NCBI GenBank assembly: GCA_031316255.1
Contig: JALDQW010000001.1
Coordinates: forward strand, 558,001 to 622,000
DNA length: 64,000 nucleotides
Reading direction: 5' to 3'
Source: Nitrosomonas sp.
Lineage (GTDB): Bacteria; Pseudomonadota; Gammaproteobacteria; Burkholderiales; Nitrosomonadaceae
The notes below the pieces were generated by a model. The model was given only the letters and a program-made list of their open reading frames with translations. It did no database searches and was not told where the DNA came from. Each line of letters starts with the position of its first letter. The stretch's first letter is position 1. The position numbers and the translations under genes were made by a program. This document shows, one piece after another, positions 9,633 through 18,866 of this stretch.

Positions 9633-10387
9633 TGACCGGCTTTCTGACGTTATTATACAAAGAACTGTTGCGATTCTGGAAAGTGGGTTTTCAGACAGTA
9701 CTGGCTCCTATTGTGTCGACGCTGCTTTATTTACTGATCTTTTTTCATGTACTGGAAGCCCATATAGAAGTCTACCAGGGCGTACCCTATACCGTATTCC
9801 TGATCCCCGGGCTCGTCATGATGGCTGTGATGCAAAATGCCTTTGCCAATTCTTCGTCGAGTATGATTCAGTCGAAAATCAGTGGCAATATTGTCTTTGT
9901 GTTACTGTCACCACTGACTTATCGTGAAATTTTTCTGGCGTATATACTGGCTTCAGTCGTGCGCGGATTGTTGGTCGGCGCCGGTGTTTATCTGGTGACA
10001 TGGTTCTTTTTTGATATTCCGCTGTATTGGCCGGTATGGATCATGCTGTTTGCCGTGATGGGCAGCGCGCTACTGGGTGCGCTTGGTGTTATCGCAGGTA
10101 TCTGGGCGGACAAGTTTGACCAGCTGGCGGCATTTCAGAACTTTATTATTATGCCATTGACGTTCCTCTCCGGGGTTTTTTACTCGATTCATTCGCTACC
10201 GCCTGCATGGCAGTATTTATCCCATTTGAATCCATTTTTTTATATGATAGATGGGTTTCGCTACGGCTTTTTCGGTGTATCGGATATTCCGCCGTATATG
10301 AGTCTTGTCATCGTGACTGTGTGTTTTGTCGCGATATCCTTGCTGGCGATAAAGCTGCTCAGAACTGGCTATAAATTGCGGCACTGA
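9632..10387 (+). CDS. ABC-2 exporter permease (YadH/NodJ-like)
   Basis: A 251-residue membrane protein with six hydrophobic segments. It has the ABC-2 permease signature around SPLTYREIFLAYILASVVRG and FLSGVFYSIHSLPP...HLNPFFYMIDGFRYGFFG. The start ATG overlaps the ATPase stop (TAATG), so translation is coupled. It overlaps the convergent flavoprotein gene by 19 bases at the 3' ends. This gene pair follows mla genes in many betaproteobacteria, which suggests an envelope lipid or glycan role, but that is inference. Confidence 0.9.
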   Translation: MTGFLTLLYKELLRFWKVGFQTVLAPIVSTLLYLLIFFHVLEAHIEVYQGVPYTVFLIPGLVMMAVMQNAFANSSSSMIQSKISGNIVFVLLSPLTYREIFLAYILASVVRGLLVGAGVYLVTWFFFDIPLYWPVWIMLFAVMGSALLGALGVIAGIWADKFDQLAAFQNFIIMPLTFLSGVFYSIHSLPPAWQYLSHLNPFFYMIDGFRYGFFGVSDIPPYMSLVIVTVCFVAISLLAIKLLRTGYKLRH

Positions 10388-11862
10388 TATTTTACTCTTG
10401 GATAAGGATATAAAATATTCATCGCAGTGCTTTTCCCGGCTGTTTCGACAATTCGAACATGTTCGCGCCTGAATTCACGGGCATGACGCAATCCGCAGGA
10501 ATGCGCGATCATATTGACTTCTCTGTTGAAATTTCTGGCATAGTTGGCAACACGGGTACATTTGTCTTCAACGACCAACCCTTTCTGCAGGCGTGGATTG
10601 TGGGTCGTAACACCGGTTGGGCAGGTATTTTTATGGCATCGCATTGCCTGAATACAGCCGAGGGAAAACATAAATCCGCGTGCGGTATTTACAAAGTCTG
10701 CTCCGGCACAGAGTGCCCAGGCGCCATGTGCAGCTGTAACCAGTTTTCCGGCAGCGACGATACGAATGCGATCTTTCAGGTTGGATTCAATCAATGAGTC
10801 AACGACTCGCGGTAATGCTTCCGATATGGGCAGGCTGACATAATCAAGCAGCGTCTGCGGCGCGGCTCCGCTGCCGCCTTCGCCGCCATCGATAGTGATA
10901 AAGTCGGGTGCGTAATCCAGACCTTTGCGTATGATTGAATCGCACAGCTCGTTGATAAAGTGCCACCCGCCGATTGCTGTCTTAATGCCCACAGGACGTC
11001 CCGTTAATTCACGGATAGTGTTGATTTTTTCAAGTAATTCATCGATGTTGTCTATGTCTTGATGACGATTCGGACTGATGGAGTCCCGGTATGCAGGGAT
11101 GCCGCGGATTGCGGCGATATCCTCGGTGATTTTGTCGCCGGGCAGTAAACCACCCTTGCCTGGTTTTGCACCCTGAGAAAGCTTGATTTCAAATGCCTTG
11201 ACGACTTCACCCAGTTCTTTGGCGCGATTCGGGCAAAAATTGCCTGCTTCATCGCGAATACCGTATTTGGCAGTGCCGATTTGCATGATGATGTCGCATT
11301 TGCCTTCGAGATGATAGGGTGAGAGACCGCCTTCGCCGGTGTTGAACCAGCAGCCAGCATCACCGGCGCCCAGTGATAATGCGCGGACCGCTGGTTTTGA
11401 GATCGCGCCATAGCTCATCCCGCTGATATTAACGATTGATTTTGCCACAAATGGATATTTGGCATAGCCTTCTCCGATCAGCAGCGGAGGCGTTGGCAAC
11501 TGGTCCTCTTCCAGAATCGGAAAGGCTGCATTGACGAATATGATCGATCCCGGTTCGCGCAAATCGTTGGTGGAACCAAAACCAACTAGGCCACCCTTGT
11601 TTTTGCTGTGGCGGTATATCCAGTTGCGGGTAGCTCGGTTAAACGGCATTTCATCCCGGTCATTCGAGAAAAAATACTGGCGAAAATATTTTCCCTGCTG
11701 CTCAAAGAAAAAGCGCAGTCGCCCTATGATCGGATAGTTACGCAATATGGAATGTTTTTTCTGGGTTACGTCCTGGATAAACCAGAATACGATCAGGCCG
11801 ATGACGACAAGTCCGAGCATCGACGAAAAACTGTAAATCAGTAGATCCGTCACATTAGACAT
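10369..11862 (-). CDS. Membrane-anchored FMN-binding glutamate-synthase-family protein
   Basis: A 497-residue protein. One N-terminal membrane helix (about residues 10-28) is followed by a TIM-barrel domain like the central FMN-binding part of GltB. Visible signatures are GMSYGAISKPAVRALS, GKGGLLPGDKITEDIAAIRG, ITIDGGEGGSGAAP and the Cys-containing GCIQAMRCHKNTCPTGVTTH. It lacks the glutaminase domain of true glutamate synthase, so it belongs to the stand-alone GltB2-like family of unsettled function. A strong AAGGAGAA ribosome site precedes the ATG. Convergent with the ABC permease. Confidence 0.88.
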   Translation of the reverse strand: MSNVTDLLIYSFSSMLGLVVIGLIVFWFIQDVTQKKHSILRNYPIIGRLRFFFEQQGKYFRQYFFSNDRDEMPFNRATRNWIYRHSKNKGGLVGFGSTNDLREPGSIIFVNAAFPILEEDQLPTPPLLIGEGYAKYPFVAKSIVNISGMSYGAISKPAVRALSLGAGDAGCWFNTGEGGLSPYHLEGKCDIIMQIGTAKYGIRDEAGNFCPNRAKELGEVVKAFEIKLSQGAKPGKGGLLPGDKITEDIAAIRGIPAYRDSISPNRHQDIDNIDELLEKINTIRELTGRPVGIKTAIGGWHFINELCDSIIRKGLDYAPDFITIDGGEGGSGAAPQTLLDYVSLPISEALPRVVDSLIESNLKDRIRIVAAGKLVTAAHGAWALCAGADFVNTARGFMFSLGCIQAMRCHKNTCPTGVTTHNPRLQKGLVVEDKCTRVANYARNFNREVNMIAHSCGLRHAREFRREHVRIVETAGKSTAMNILYPYPRVKYQCRNL

Positions 11863-12039
11863 ATGTTCTCCTTTTGATAGATAATGCCTATCTTATCTGT
11901 TTAGCAACCCTTTGAAAAACGTCTGTGCTGCCTCTGTTGCGTAAAATATATTTTTGATTGTATTCGCGCTTGACGTGGTTTCGGAAAGTTTGACAGTCGT
12001 ATGGCTATGTTAAGGAGTTTTTTTGAATGATTGTTTTTA

Positions 12040-12055
12040 GGGCATCTCTAAAAAT
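12040..12055 (+). repeat. IS left inverted repeat
   Basis: GGGCATCTCTAAAAAT, an exact reverse complement of 13359-13374. Confidence 0.9.
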
Positions 12056-12168
12056 TGATATTACAAGACAGGGTAATTCAGGAAGGGAAGCCATTTTTCA
12101 TGGTTAGTGTATAATAACACATTGTTTATTATAGTTAATAGTCATATTCACTGATATAGGATTCCATC

Positions 12169-13229
12169 ATGCAATTCAGTTTTTTTGACCTTGAAAATCG
12201 CTATGAACAGCTAAGCAAGCTAAGAGATCCGCTTGAAGAACTGAATCGCATGATCGACTGGAATTTATTCGCTGATCTTCTCAGGGAGACGACTACGAAG
12301 CCTAGGAAAAGCGCGGCTGGTCGCAAACCCTTTGATCGGGTGATGCTATTCAAGATGCTGGTATTGCAAAGAATGCATAATCTGTCGGAGGACCGGTTGG
12401 AGTATCAAGTACGGGATCGATTGAGTTTCATGCGTTTTTTGGGGCTTGATTTGGCGGGGGTGGTACCGGATGCAAAAACGATGTGGGCGTTTCGGGAGGA
12501 GTTGAAGGAGAATCAACTGATTGAACGGCTATTTGCGAGATTTGCTGAATGTTTACGGGAGCTGGATGTTGAGCTGAAGTCAGGTCAGATCATTGATGCA
12601 ACTTTTGTGACGGTTCCCAAGCAACGTAATACGCGTGAGGAGAACAAGATCATCAAGGAAGGTGCGATTCCGATTGAATGGGGGCAAAATCCTCACAAGC
12701 TGGCACAAAAAGACATTGATGCGCGTTGGACGAAGAAGAACAACGAATCGTTTTATGGTTACAAAGATCACGTGAATGTGGATCAGTGTACCAAGTTGAT
12801 AACCCATGGGAATTTACATCAGCGGAAGTTCACGATAGCCAGGTTTTGGCAGAAGTGCTGCAATCCCCTAAAGAGGGAGGGACTGATGTTTACGCGGATT
12901 CAGCCTATCGCAGCGAAGCACAGGAAGAAATTCTGGCTACTTCTGGACACACGAGCCGCATTCACGAAAAAGGTGCTCGCAATCATCCACTCACGGACAC
13001 GCAAAAGTTTGGCAACAAAAAGAAATCACAGGTGCGCGCACGGGTTGAACATGTATTTGGTTCGATGACGAATGAACTGGGTGGAATCACTATTCGTACC
13101 ATAGGGCTTATGAGAGCAAAAGTACAAATAGGCTTGCTCAACCTCGTTTACAACATTAAGCGTGTGGTGACGTTGATTCGCAAAAGATGTTTCAGTTTCG
13201 ACAGGGTTATTACGCCCAGAATTGCCTAA
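12169..13229 (+). pseudogene. IS5-family DDE transposase, frameshifted
   Basis: The first frame gives about 212 good residues: an N-terminal IS5 region with RKPFDRVMLFKMLVLQRM, then the first catalytic Asp (D143 in IIDATFV) and the YGYKDHVNVD segment. Near 12801-12804 the family sequence continues in another frame, with TSAEVHDSQVL, the second Asp in VYADSAYRS and the catalytic Glu in RARVEHVFG. The shift equals loss of one base (or gain of two). No slippery heptamer is visible at the junction, so I read it as a mutation rather than programmed frameshifting. An AGGA ribosome site precedes the ATG. Confidence 0.85.
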
Positions 13230-13358
13230 AATAGGAAAAACGAGAGGATAACAACCCAAAACGCCTTGAACTGAGCAATAATCAAATTCTTGAACAGAAA
13301 AATATCGGGAATCGAACTAATCGTTCCCCGGCTTGGAAAAATTCTCTTTATATAAGGT

Positions 13359-13374
13359 ATTTTTAGAGATGCCC
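13359..13374 (-). repeat. IS right inverted repeat
   Basis: ATTTTTAGAGATGCCC, the exact reverse complement of the left end at 12040-12055. Confidence 0.9.
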
Positions 13375-13384
13375 ATAAATAATT

Positions 13385-15388
13385 ATGCATAGCCGTATAC
13401 CCTTGGAAATAATTTCATCAGCCAATGAATACTGGCAACCGCTTCACCATGACCAAAAGCCATGGTTTAAAACGCGCAGATTTGTCATATTCATGGTTGC
13501 TTTTTTGGCAAGTGCCTCAATCACACTGGGCTATGTATTTTCCCGTCCGGCAATCTACCTCAGCTACGCGACCCTGTTGACGGTCGCCAAAACCGCCATT
13601 GATTTACCGAGCAACGATGCGGATATCCAGCATGTCGCCATACAAAAGCAAATTCTACTGGGGACGGAACTGCTGACTGAAACATCCAGGCGATTAAAAT
13701 CTGAAGATAGCCGCTTCGGCAGACAAATAGACATCGACCCCGGAGACATCCGTCAAATGCTCGATGTCAGGCCGGTTGCAGAAACCAATCTGATCGAAAT
13801 GGTTGCCGAAGGCCCCGATCCGGAAAAATTACCGGTGTTGATCAATACCTGGATTGATGTCTATTTGGACGCAAGAGCGGAAGAAGTATCCCGGTTGTTG
13901 GGAGACACCACAGAAATCATTCAAAACGAACTCGATGGATTAGCAAAGAAAGTCCAATCCAAACGTATCGAACTTGACCGGTTTAGACAGGAACACGATA
14001 TCGCCTCCATAGAGCGCGAAGAAAACGACGCGTTAGCACGCCTGAAAGGCCTGAACGAATCGTTCAATGAAGCCAAAGCGGATGAAGTCAAAGCAAAAGC
14101 ACGCTTGGATGCCATTAACAAAGCAATCGAACAGGGGCAAGCGGTCGTACCGCAAGAAGATACGCGCACACTCAGTTTGCTGGAAGACCGGGCGCAAGAA
14201 TTGCGTCAAGAACTGGCGGAACTGAACTTGCGTTATACTCAGGAATATCTGAATTTATCGCCTGCGTTAAAAGTCATCCCCGAACAGCTCAAAGCGCTGG
14301 AAGAAGAAATCAAACGCATGCGCCAGAGCGGCCAAACAGTTGTTCAGTCGGATGCACAGCAAGAATATGCCGCTGCCAAGCAGGCTGCTGACGAAATACA
14401 TCAACAACTTGAAGCACATAAAAAAACGGCGACAGCATTCTCGGCACGATTCACCGAGCATGAGGCGTTAAAAGGCGATCTCGAGGCGCTGGAATCCCAC
14501 TACCGCAACACCCAGGAACGACTGGTTCAGATTGAAACAAAATATGCCGGGAAATACCCGCAAGTCGATGTCATCGAAAAAGCCTTTCTGCCTGGCGCGC
14601 CCGAGCGCCCGAATTATTTATTCGATGCCATCATCGCCATAGCCGGTTCAATCTTCTTCAGTCTGCTTTGCATCTGGCTGATTGAGTTCCTGACGCGCAA
14701 AAGCGGACCCGAACACGCTATGGTCAACCTGTCGGGCATCCATCTGTATGACAAAAATATTTCTTCCGATGCGCTCGGGATACCACAACAACCTATCAAT
14801 GCACTACCCCATCAAAATCCGGTGCTGGGAAATCCGCCCCCACAGGCAATTGCCACTGACACGATTAAACAACTGCTGCAACATACCGGTGACAAAGAGA
14901 GATTACTGATTGCGCTACTGCTCAGCGGCATCACTCTGGAAGAAATCGCTACCCTTGAAAATAAAGCTATTGATTTTGAAAACGAGATACTAAGAATAAA
15001 AAATGGATCACCAAGAGTTATCCCGCTCAATCCGGTATTAAAATCATTATTCTCAAACCCGGCTTGTTGCCTAGTCGATCCAATCGGAAAGCCGCTGTCG
15101 CCAGAAGACCTCGCCGCCCTGCTGACCTGCGCCATTTCCGATGCAGACTTGACCGATTCCGGTGAAATCAGCGCAGCAACACTGCGCCAGACGTATATTA
15201 TTTACCTGGTCAAGCAAGGTATCCGCCTGGCTGAACTTGAGTCAATCGCGGGTTATATACCTCCACAAGAACTGTCCCGTTATAGCAGCTATTCACCGGC
15301 CGGACAGAAACGTTCATACACAGAAATTGATTTGGCTTATCCTGAGCTGGTTAATATTGAATCAGCCTCAAAGAATCAAGTTTATTGA
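13385..15388 (+). CDS. Wzz/GumC-like polysaccharide co-polymerase fused to a degenerate tyrosine-recombinase-like domain
   Basis: A 667-residue protein. Residues 33-53 form the first membrane helix. Residues 54-405 form a Wzz-type periplasmic region with long coiled coils (about 170-385) and a typical PGAPERPNYLFDA re-entry motif near 403-415. The second membrane helix is about 411-433, and a Pro-rich linker is about 465-490. In GumC/Wzc-like proteins the cytoplasmic end is often a tyrosine kinase. Here, residues 491-645 instead read like an integrase catalytic fold: LLLSGITLEEIATL, then IKNGSPRVIPLNP, ISAATLRQTYIIYLVKQG and IAGYIPPQELSRY. Active-site positions map as Arg to T517, His to A598, Arg kept at R601, His to Y624, and Tyr kept at Y633 with exact spacing from G623. 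So it is probably non-catalytic. It likely sets chain length of an exopolysaccharide; the extra domain's role is unknown. Confidence 0.8.
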   Translation: MHSRIPLEIISSANEYWQPLHHDQKPWFKTRRFVIFMVAFLASASITLGYVFSRPAIYLSYATLLTVAKTAIDLPSNDADIQHVAIQKQILLGTELLTETSRRLKSEDSRFGRQIDIDPGDIRQMLDVRPVAETNLIEMVAEGPDPEKLPVLINTWIDVYLDARAEEVSRLLGDTTEIIQNELDGLAKKVQSKRIELDRFRQEHDIASIEREENDALARLKGLNESFNEAKADEVKAKARLDAINKAIEQGQAVVPQEDTRTLSLLEDRAQELRQELAELNLRYTQEYLNLSPALKVIPEQLKALEEEIKRMRQSGQTVVQSDAQQEYAAAKQAADEIHQQLEAHKKTATAFSARFTEHEALKGDLEALESHYRNTQERLVQIETKYAGKYPQVDVIEKAFLPGAPERPNYLFDAIIAIAGSIFFSLLCIWLIEFLTRKSGPEHAMVNLSGIHLYDKNISSDALGIPQQPINALPHQNPVLGNPPPQAIATDTIKQLLQHTGDKERLLIALLLSGITLEEIATLENKAIDFENEILRIKNGSPRVIPLNPVLKSLFSNPACCLVDPIGKPLSPEDLAALLTCAISDADLTDSGEISAATLRQTYIIYLVKQGIRLAELESIAGYIPPQELSRYSSYSPAGQKRSYTEIDLAYPELVNIESASKNQVY

Positions 15389-15465
15389 TTTCTTTTTCAT
15401 CTGACAAAAATTCTATCCTTATCGTAAAAAATAATTTCAGGAGCTTCACTTTGAAGCATTTAAAT

Positions 15466-15735
15466 TCAGTCGTTATCAATCACATTGATTATTTCTTTAT
15501 ATTTGTCTGCAATGGCGTCAGAAGTTTCCTCCATGCGGTTTTTTGCTTTTTCCTTCAGGCACTCGGTTTCACTTTTCATGCAGGCCGCTTCTTCGAGTCG
15601 ATTTAATTTCTGTTTGGCTTCGCGCCGGGTATCGTTTTCCAAATCCTGCATGGACTCGGTAAATGTTTCTGCAGCGCTTGCCTGGAACGGCAAACTCATC
15701 AATACGATTATTGAAACCATAAAAAATAACTTCAT
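15466..15735 (-). CDS. Small secreted helical protein
   Basis: An 89-residue protein with an obvious signal peptide (cleavage near ASA-AE). The highly charged helical mature part has two Cys residues about seven apart, which could form a disulfide. The start is supported by a GGGGTAGGA sequence immediately before the ATG. I do not recognise a family. It converges with the polysaccharide protein gene, and no operon partner is evident. Confidence 0.65.
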   Translation of the reverse strand: MKLFFMVSIIVLMSLPFQASAAETFTESMQDLENDTRREAKQKLNRLEEAACMKSETECLKEKAKNRMEETSDAIADKYKEIINVIDND

Positions 15736-15948
15736 TCCTACCCCAGTATCAACAAATTGTTAATAAAAAATAGCCACGCCTTTCATGCGAGCAAATAATA
15801 AACAATCCAGGTGACATTCTAAAGTACATCCTTTCTTGCCAGCAAATCAAAACAATTCACCATTACCACTGTCCAATACCCGCATGATAAAATAATCGTG
15901 TCTTTATGATTAATTGCATTAAATGAATGACCGATTCACACTACATCA

Positions 15949-16152
15949 ATGATACAACTTACAATAAATGGTGAAGCCCTTCAGCTTGACCAACCCATCA
16001 ATATTACACAATTCATTGACCAGAACAATTTACAGGGCAAGCGCATTGCCATTGAACGCAATGGCGAAATTGTGCCGCGCAGTCAATACGCCGAACAATT
16101 CTTAGCTGATGGCGATCAGCTCGAAGTTGTTGTCGCTGTAGGTGGCGGCTAG
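15949..16152 (+). CDS. thiS: Thiamine biosynthesis sulfur carrier protein
   Basis: A 67-residue ubiquitin-like sulfur carrier. It ends in the required Gly-Gly C-terminus (VVAVGGG), which is adenylated and thiocarboxylated to donate sulfur for the thiazole ring. The [10 protein letters not shown] and DGDQLEVV segments are typical. It is followed at once by thiG. I looked upstream for a TPP riboswitch and found no matching core. Confidence 0.93.
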   Translation: MIQLTINGEALQLDQPINITQFIDQNNLQGKRIAIERNGEIVPRSQYAEQFLADGDQLEVVVAVGGG

Positions 16153-16183
16153 AACATCAAATTTTTTTAAAATTTTAGCATTC

Positions 16184-16978
16184 ATGGATAACCTCATTAT
16201 CGCCGGCAAAACTTATGCTTCAAGACTTTTGGTCGGCACAGGAAAATATCAGGACTTCTCGCAAACACGTGCAGCCATTGAAGCCAGTGGCGCGGATATC
16301 GTGACCGTTGCGATCCGCCGCACCAATATCGGCCAAAACGCCGATGAACCCAACCTGCTCGATAGCGTGCCACCGTCGCAATATACCCTGCTACCCAACA
16401 CGGCCGGCTGCTACACTGTAGATGACGCCGTGCGCACGTTACGCCTGGCACGCGAACTGCTCGATGGCCACAGCCTGGTCAAGCTCGAGGTATTGGGCGA
16501 CCCAAGAACGCTTTTTCCGAACATGGTCGAAACACTCAAGGCAGCGGAGATTCTGGTCAAGGAAGGTTTTGACGTGATGGTCTATACCTCGGATGACCCA
16601 ATCGCCGCAAAACAACTCGAGGAAATCGGGTGTGTGGCGATCATGCCGCTGGCTTCGTTGATCGGCTCCGGGATGGGCATTTTGAATCCTTGGAATCTGC
16701 AGATCATTATTGATAACGCCAAAGTGCCGGTGTTGGTTGATGCCGGTGTCGGCACCGCTTCGGATGCCACAATTGCACTGGAACTGGGATGCGACGGTGT
16801 ACTGATGAATACCGCAATTGCTGCCGCAAAAAATCCGGTGCTCATGGCTTCGGCCATGCGCAAAGCGGTGGAAGCAGGCCGGGAAGCCTATCTGGCCGGG
16901 CGCATGGCTAAAAAAATGTACACTGCCAGCCCAAGTTCACCTGTTGAAGGCGTCATTGCCAGTACAAAAACAGTATAA
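16184..16978 (+). CDS. thiG: Thiazole synthase
   Basis: A 264-residue TIM-barrel enzyme that condenses deoxyxylulose phosphate, dehydroglycine or iminoglycine and ThiS thiocarboxylate to thiazole phosphate. Family segments seen: [61 protein letters not shown], and [30 protein letters not shown] use the ATG at 16184. The open frame runs back to a GTG at 16142 overlapping thiS, but that extension is not conserved. Confidence 0.96.
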   Translation: MDNLIIAGKTYASRLLVGTGKYQDFSQTRAAIEASGADIVTVAIRRTNIGQNADEPNLLDSVPPSQYTLLPNTAGCYTVDDAVRTLRLARELLDGHSLVKLEVLGDPRTLFPNMVETLKAAEILVKEGFDVMVYTSDDPIAAKQLEEIGCVAIMPLASLIGSGMGILNPWNLQIIIDNAKVPVLVDAGVGTASDATIALELGCDGVLMNTAIAAAKNPVLMASAMRKAVEAGREAYLAGRMAKKMYTASPSSPVEGVIASTKTV

Positions 16979-17005
16979 CCTTCGCGCTAAAAGCCTAATC
17001 CGTCT

Positions 17006-17683
17006 ATGACACACACCATACGCAGCTTTGTACTGCGTCAGGGAAGAGTTTCCAACGCTCAACGCCGCGCATGCGAAACACTGTTGCCAAAATATGGCGT
17101 TTTATTCAACAAGGCGCAGATAGATCTGGCAGCCGTTTTTGGCAGACGGGCAACCAGAATCCTGGAAATCGGTTTTGGCATGGGCGAAACGACCGCAGCG
17201 ATCGCTGAGGAACACCCTGAAAATGACTATTTAGCCATTGAAGTTCATACCCCCGGTGTCGGCAGCCTGCTGAACCAAATCGAAACACGGCAATTGACCA
17301 ATCTTCGCATCATTCAGCATGATGCCGTTGAAGTGATGCAGTATATGCTGCCACCGGAATCTCTCGATGGTGTGCATATTTTTTTTCCAGACCCATGGCC
17401 CAAGGCAAGACATCATAAGCGCCGCTTGATTCAGCCGCCGTTTATTTCCAGTTTGTGCGAATATATGAAACAAGACGCCTACCTTCACATCGCGACAGAC
17501 TGGGAAGATTACGCACAGCACATTCTCGATGTGTTAACGAACGAGCCCAAGCTCAGCAATTCCGCTACCGATTATGCTGACCGTCCGGATTACAGGCCAT
17601 TAACCAAATTTGAACAACGTGGAATCAAACTGGGACATTCAGTCCGGGATCTGGTTTTCCACCGAAATAAACCCTCCGCATAA
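17006..17683 (+). CDS. trmB: tRNA (guanine-N7)-methyltransferase
   Basis: A 225-residue SAM-dependent enzyme that forms m7G46 in tRNA. It has the SAM motif LEIGFGMGE, then AIEVHTPGVGSLLNQI and the family signature IFFPDPWPKARHHKRRLIQ, with the conserved C-terminal LTKFEQRG. It starts 27 bases after thiG, so co-transcription with thiSG is likely. Confidence 0.96.
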   Translation: MTHTIRSFVLRQGRVSNAQRRACETLLPKYGVLFNKAQIDLAAVFGRRATRILEIGFGMGETTAAIAEEHPENDYLAIEVHTPGVGSLLNQIETRQLTNLRIIQHDAVEVMQYMLPPESLDGVHIFFPDPWPKARHHKRRLIQPPFISSLCEYMKQDAYLHIATDWEDYAQHILDVLTNEPKLSNSATDYADRPDYRPLTKFEQRGIKLGHSVRDLVFHRNKPSA

Positions 17684-17714
17684 ATCACCCAAAAATGTTC
17701 GAAAATACCTGATT

Positions 17715-17733
17715 GATAATTATTCCTATTCAT
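17715..17733 (+). promoter_or_regulatory. Candidate Fur box
   Basis: GATAATTATTCCTATTCAT lies about 70 bases upstream of the iron-binding protein gene. It resembles the Fur consensus GATAATGATAATCATTATC, with the left half and parts of the right half matching. The location fits iron repression of the transporter. Confidence 0.45.
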
Positions 17734-17801
17734 AATATAGTTGCATTCATATTTTATTCATTCGCACGCTTTTTGCACATTTTAGTTTTCATGGAAACCA
17801 C

Positions 17802-18821
17802 ATGCAAATTCCACGTTTTAAATTTCACCTCATTACAACTGCATTTCTGATTTCTCTGTTTGTTTCTGCCCCCAGTCCGGTTCATGCCGAACAGGTAGTC
17901 GTTTATTCGGCCAGGATAGAGCAGCTCATTAAACCCATGTTTGACGCATTTACCAAACAAACAGGTATTCAGGTTAAATATACAACGGATAATGAAGGCG
18001 CTCTACTGGCGCGCCTGAAAGCAGAAGGCAGGAATACACCTGCCGATATGCTGATTACAGTCGATGCCGGCAATTTATGGGCTGCAGCACAGGCTGGAGT
18101 ATTGAGACCTGTCGACTCTCAAATACTCAAATCAAATATACCGGAACATTTGCGCGACCCGAACAACGAATGGTTTGGCTTGTCCATACGTGCGCGCACG
18201 ATTATTTACAACACCAACAAAGTCGACCCTGAAGATTTATCGACCTACGAAGATCTGGCAGACCCCAAATGGAAAAAACGACTTTGTTTACGCACATCAA
18301 AGAAAGTCTACAATCAATCATTGGTGGCAATGATGATTGCCAAACATGGGGAAGCCGAAACTGAAAGAATTGTCAGAGGCTGGGTATCTAATCTGGCGAC
18401 AGATCCGCTTTCTGACGACACGCGCGCAATGGAATTTGTTGCTGCGGGACGGTGCGATGTGACAATTGTCAACACCTATTATTATGGTCGTCTGATGCAA
18501 AAAGACCCGGATTTACCATTGGGAATTTTCTGGCCGAATCAGAAAAGCGGCGGCGTGCATGTCAATATTTCAGGCGCAGGCCTGACACGATACGGCAAGA
18601 ACCCGCAGACTGCCGAGCAATTGCTGGAATTTTTATCATCAGTCTCGGCACAGAAATTGTTTGCGGATGTCAATATGGAATATCCGGTCAATTCCAATAT
18701 TATGCCCGATCCAATTGTTGCATCCTGGGGGCGTTTTATACAGAATAATATGAATCTGGTCAAAGCAGGCGAACTTCAGGCGACAGCTGTCAAGCTCATG
18801 GACAGGGCAGGCTATCGGTAA
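17802..18821 (+). CDS. Iron(III) ABC transporter periplasmic binding protein (FbpA-like)
   Basis: A 339-residue secreted binding protein of the ferric-iron FbpA/FutA group. The signal peptide is cleaved near VHAEQ. Mature N-terminus VVVYSARIEQLIKPMFDAF, then TPADMLITVDAGNLW, WFGLSIRARTIIYNT and the iron-site Tyr pair in VNTYYYGRLM are all typical. It carries Fe(III) in the periplasm to the permease encoded next. A Fur-box-like site lies upstream. Confidence 0.9.
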   Translation: MQIPRFKFHLITTAFLISLFVSAPSPVHAEQVVVYSARIEQLIKPMFDAFTKQTGIQVKYTTDNEGALLARLKAEGRNTPADMLITVDAGNLWAAAQAGVLRPVDSQILKSNIPEHLRDPNNEWFGLSIRARTIIYNTNKVDPEDLSTYEDLADPKWKKRLCLRTSKKVYNQSLVAMMIAKHGEAETERIVRGWVSNLATDPLSDDTRAMEFVAAGRCDVTIVNTYYYGRLMQKDPDLPLGIFWPNQKSGGVHVNISGAGLTRYGKNPQTAEQLLEFLSSVSAQKLFADVNMEYPVNSNIMPDPIVASWGRFIQNNMNLVKAGELQATAVKLMDRAGYR

Positions 18822-18866
18822 AACCTTACGCATCAAAACCCAAACCTACTGCTCTATTATGAAAGC

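Larger units (their letters stand above)
12040..13374 (+). mobile_element. IS5-family insertion sequence, inactivated by frameshift
   Basis: A 1335-base element bounded by perfect 16-base inverted repeats (left 12040-12055, right 13359-13374). It encloses one transposase gene split between two frames. I could not see a convincing target duplication: the four bases outside the ends are TTTA and ATAA. The right end is only ten bases from the start codon of the next gene, so the element probably separates that gene from its native promoter. Confidence 0.88.

Noticed and set aside
12790..12815. Programmed frameshift in the IS transposase
   Set aside because: No slippery heptamer or downstream structure is visible at the junction, and the shift occurs mid-domain, so mutation or sequencing error is more likely.
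15780..15948. TPP riboswitch upstream of thiS
   Set aside because: The conserved core (CTGAGA and ACCTGATC-like elements) is not present.
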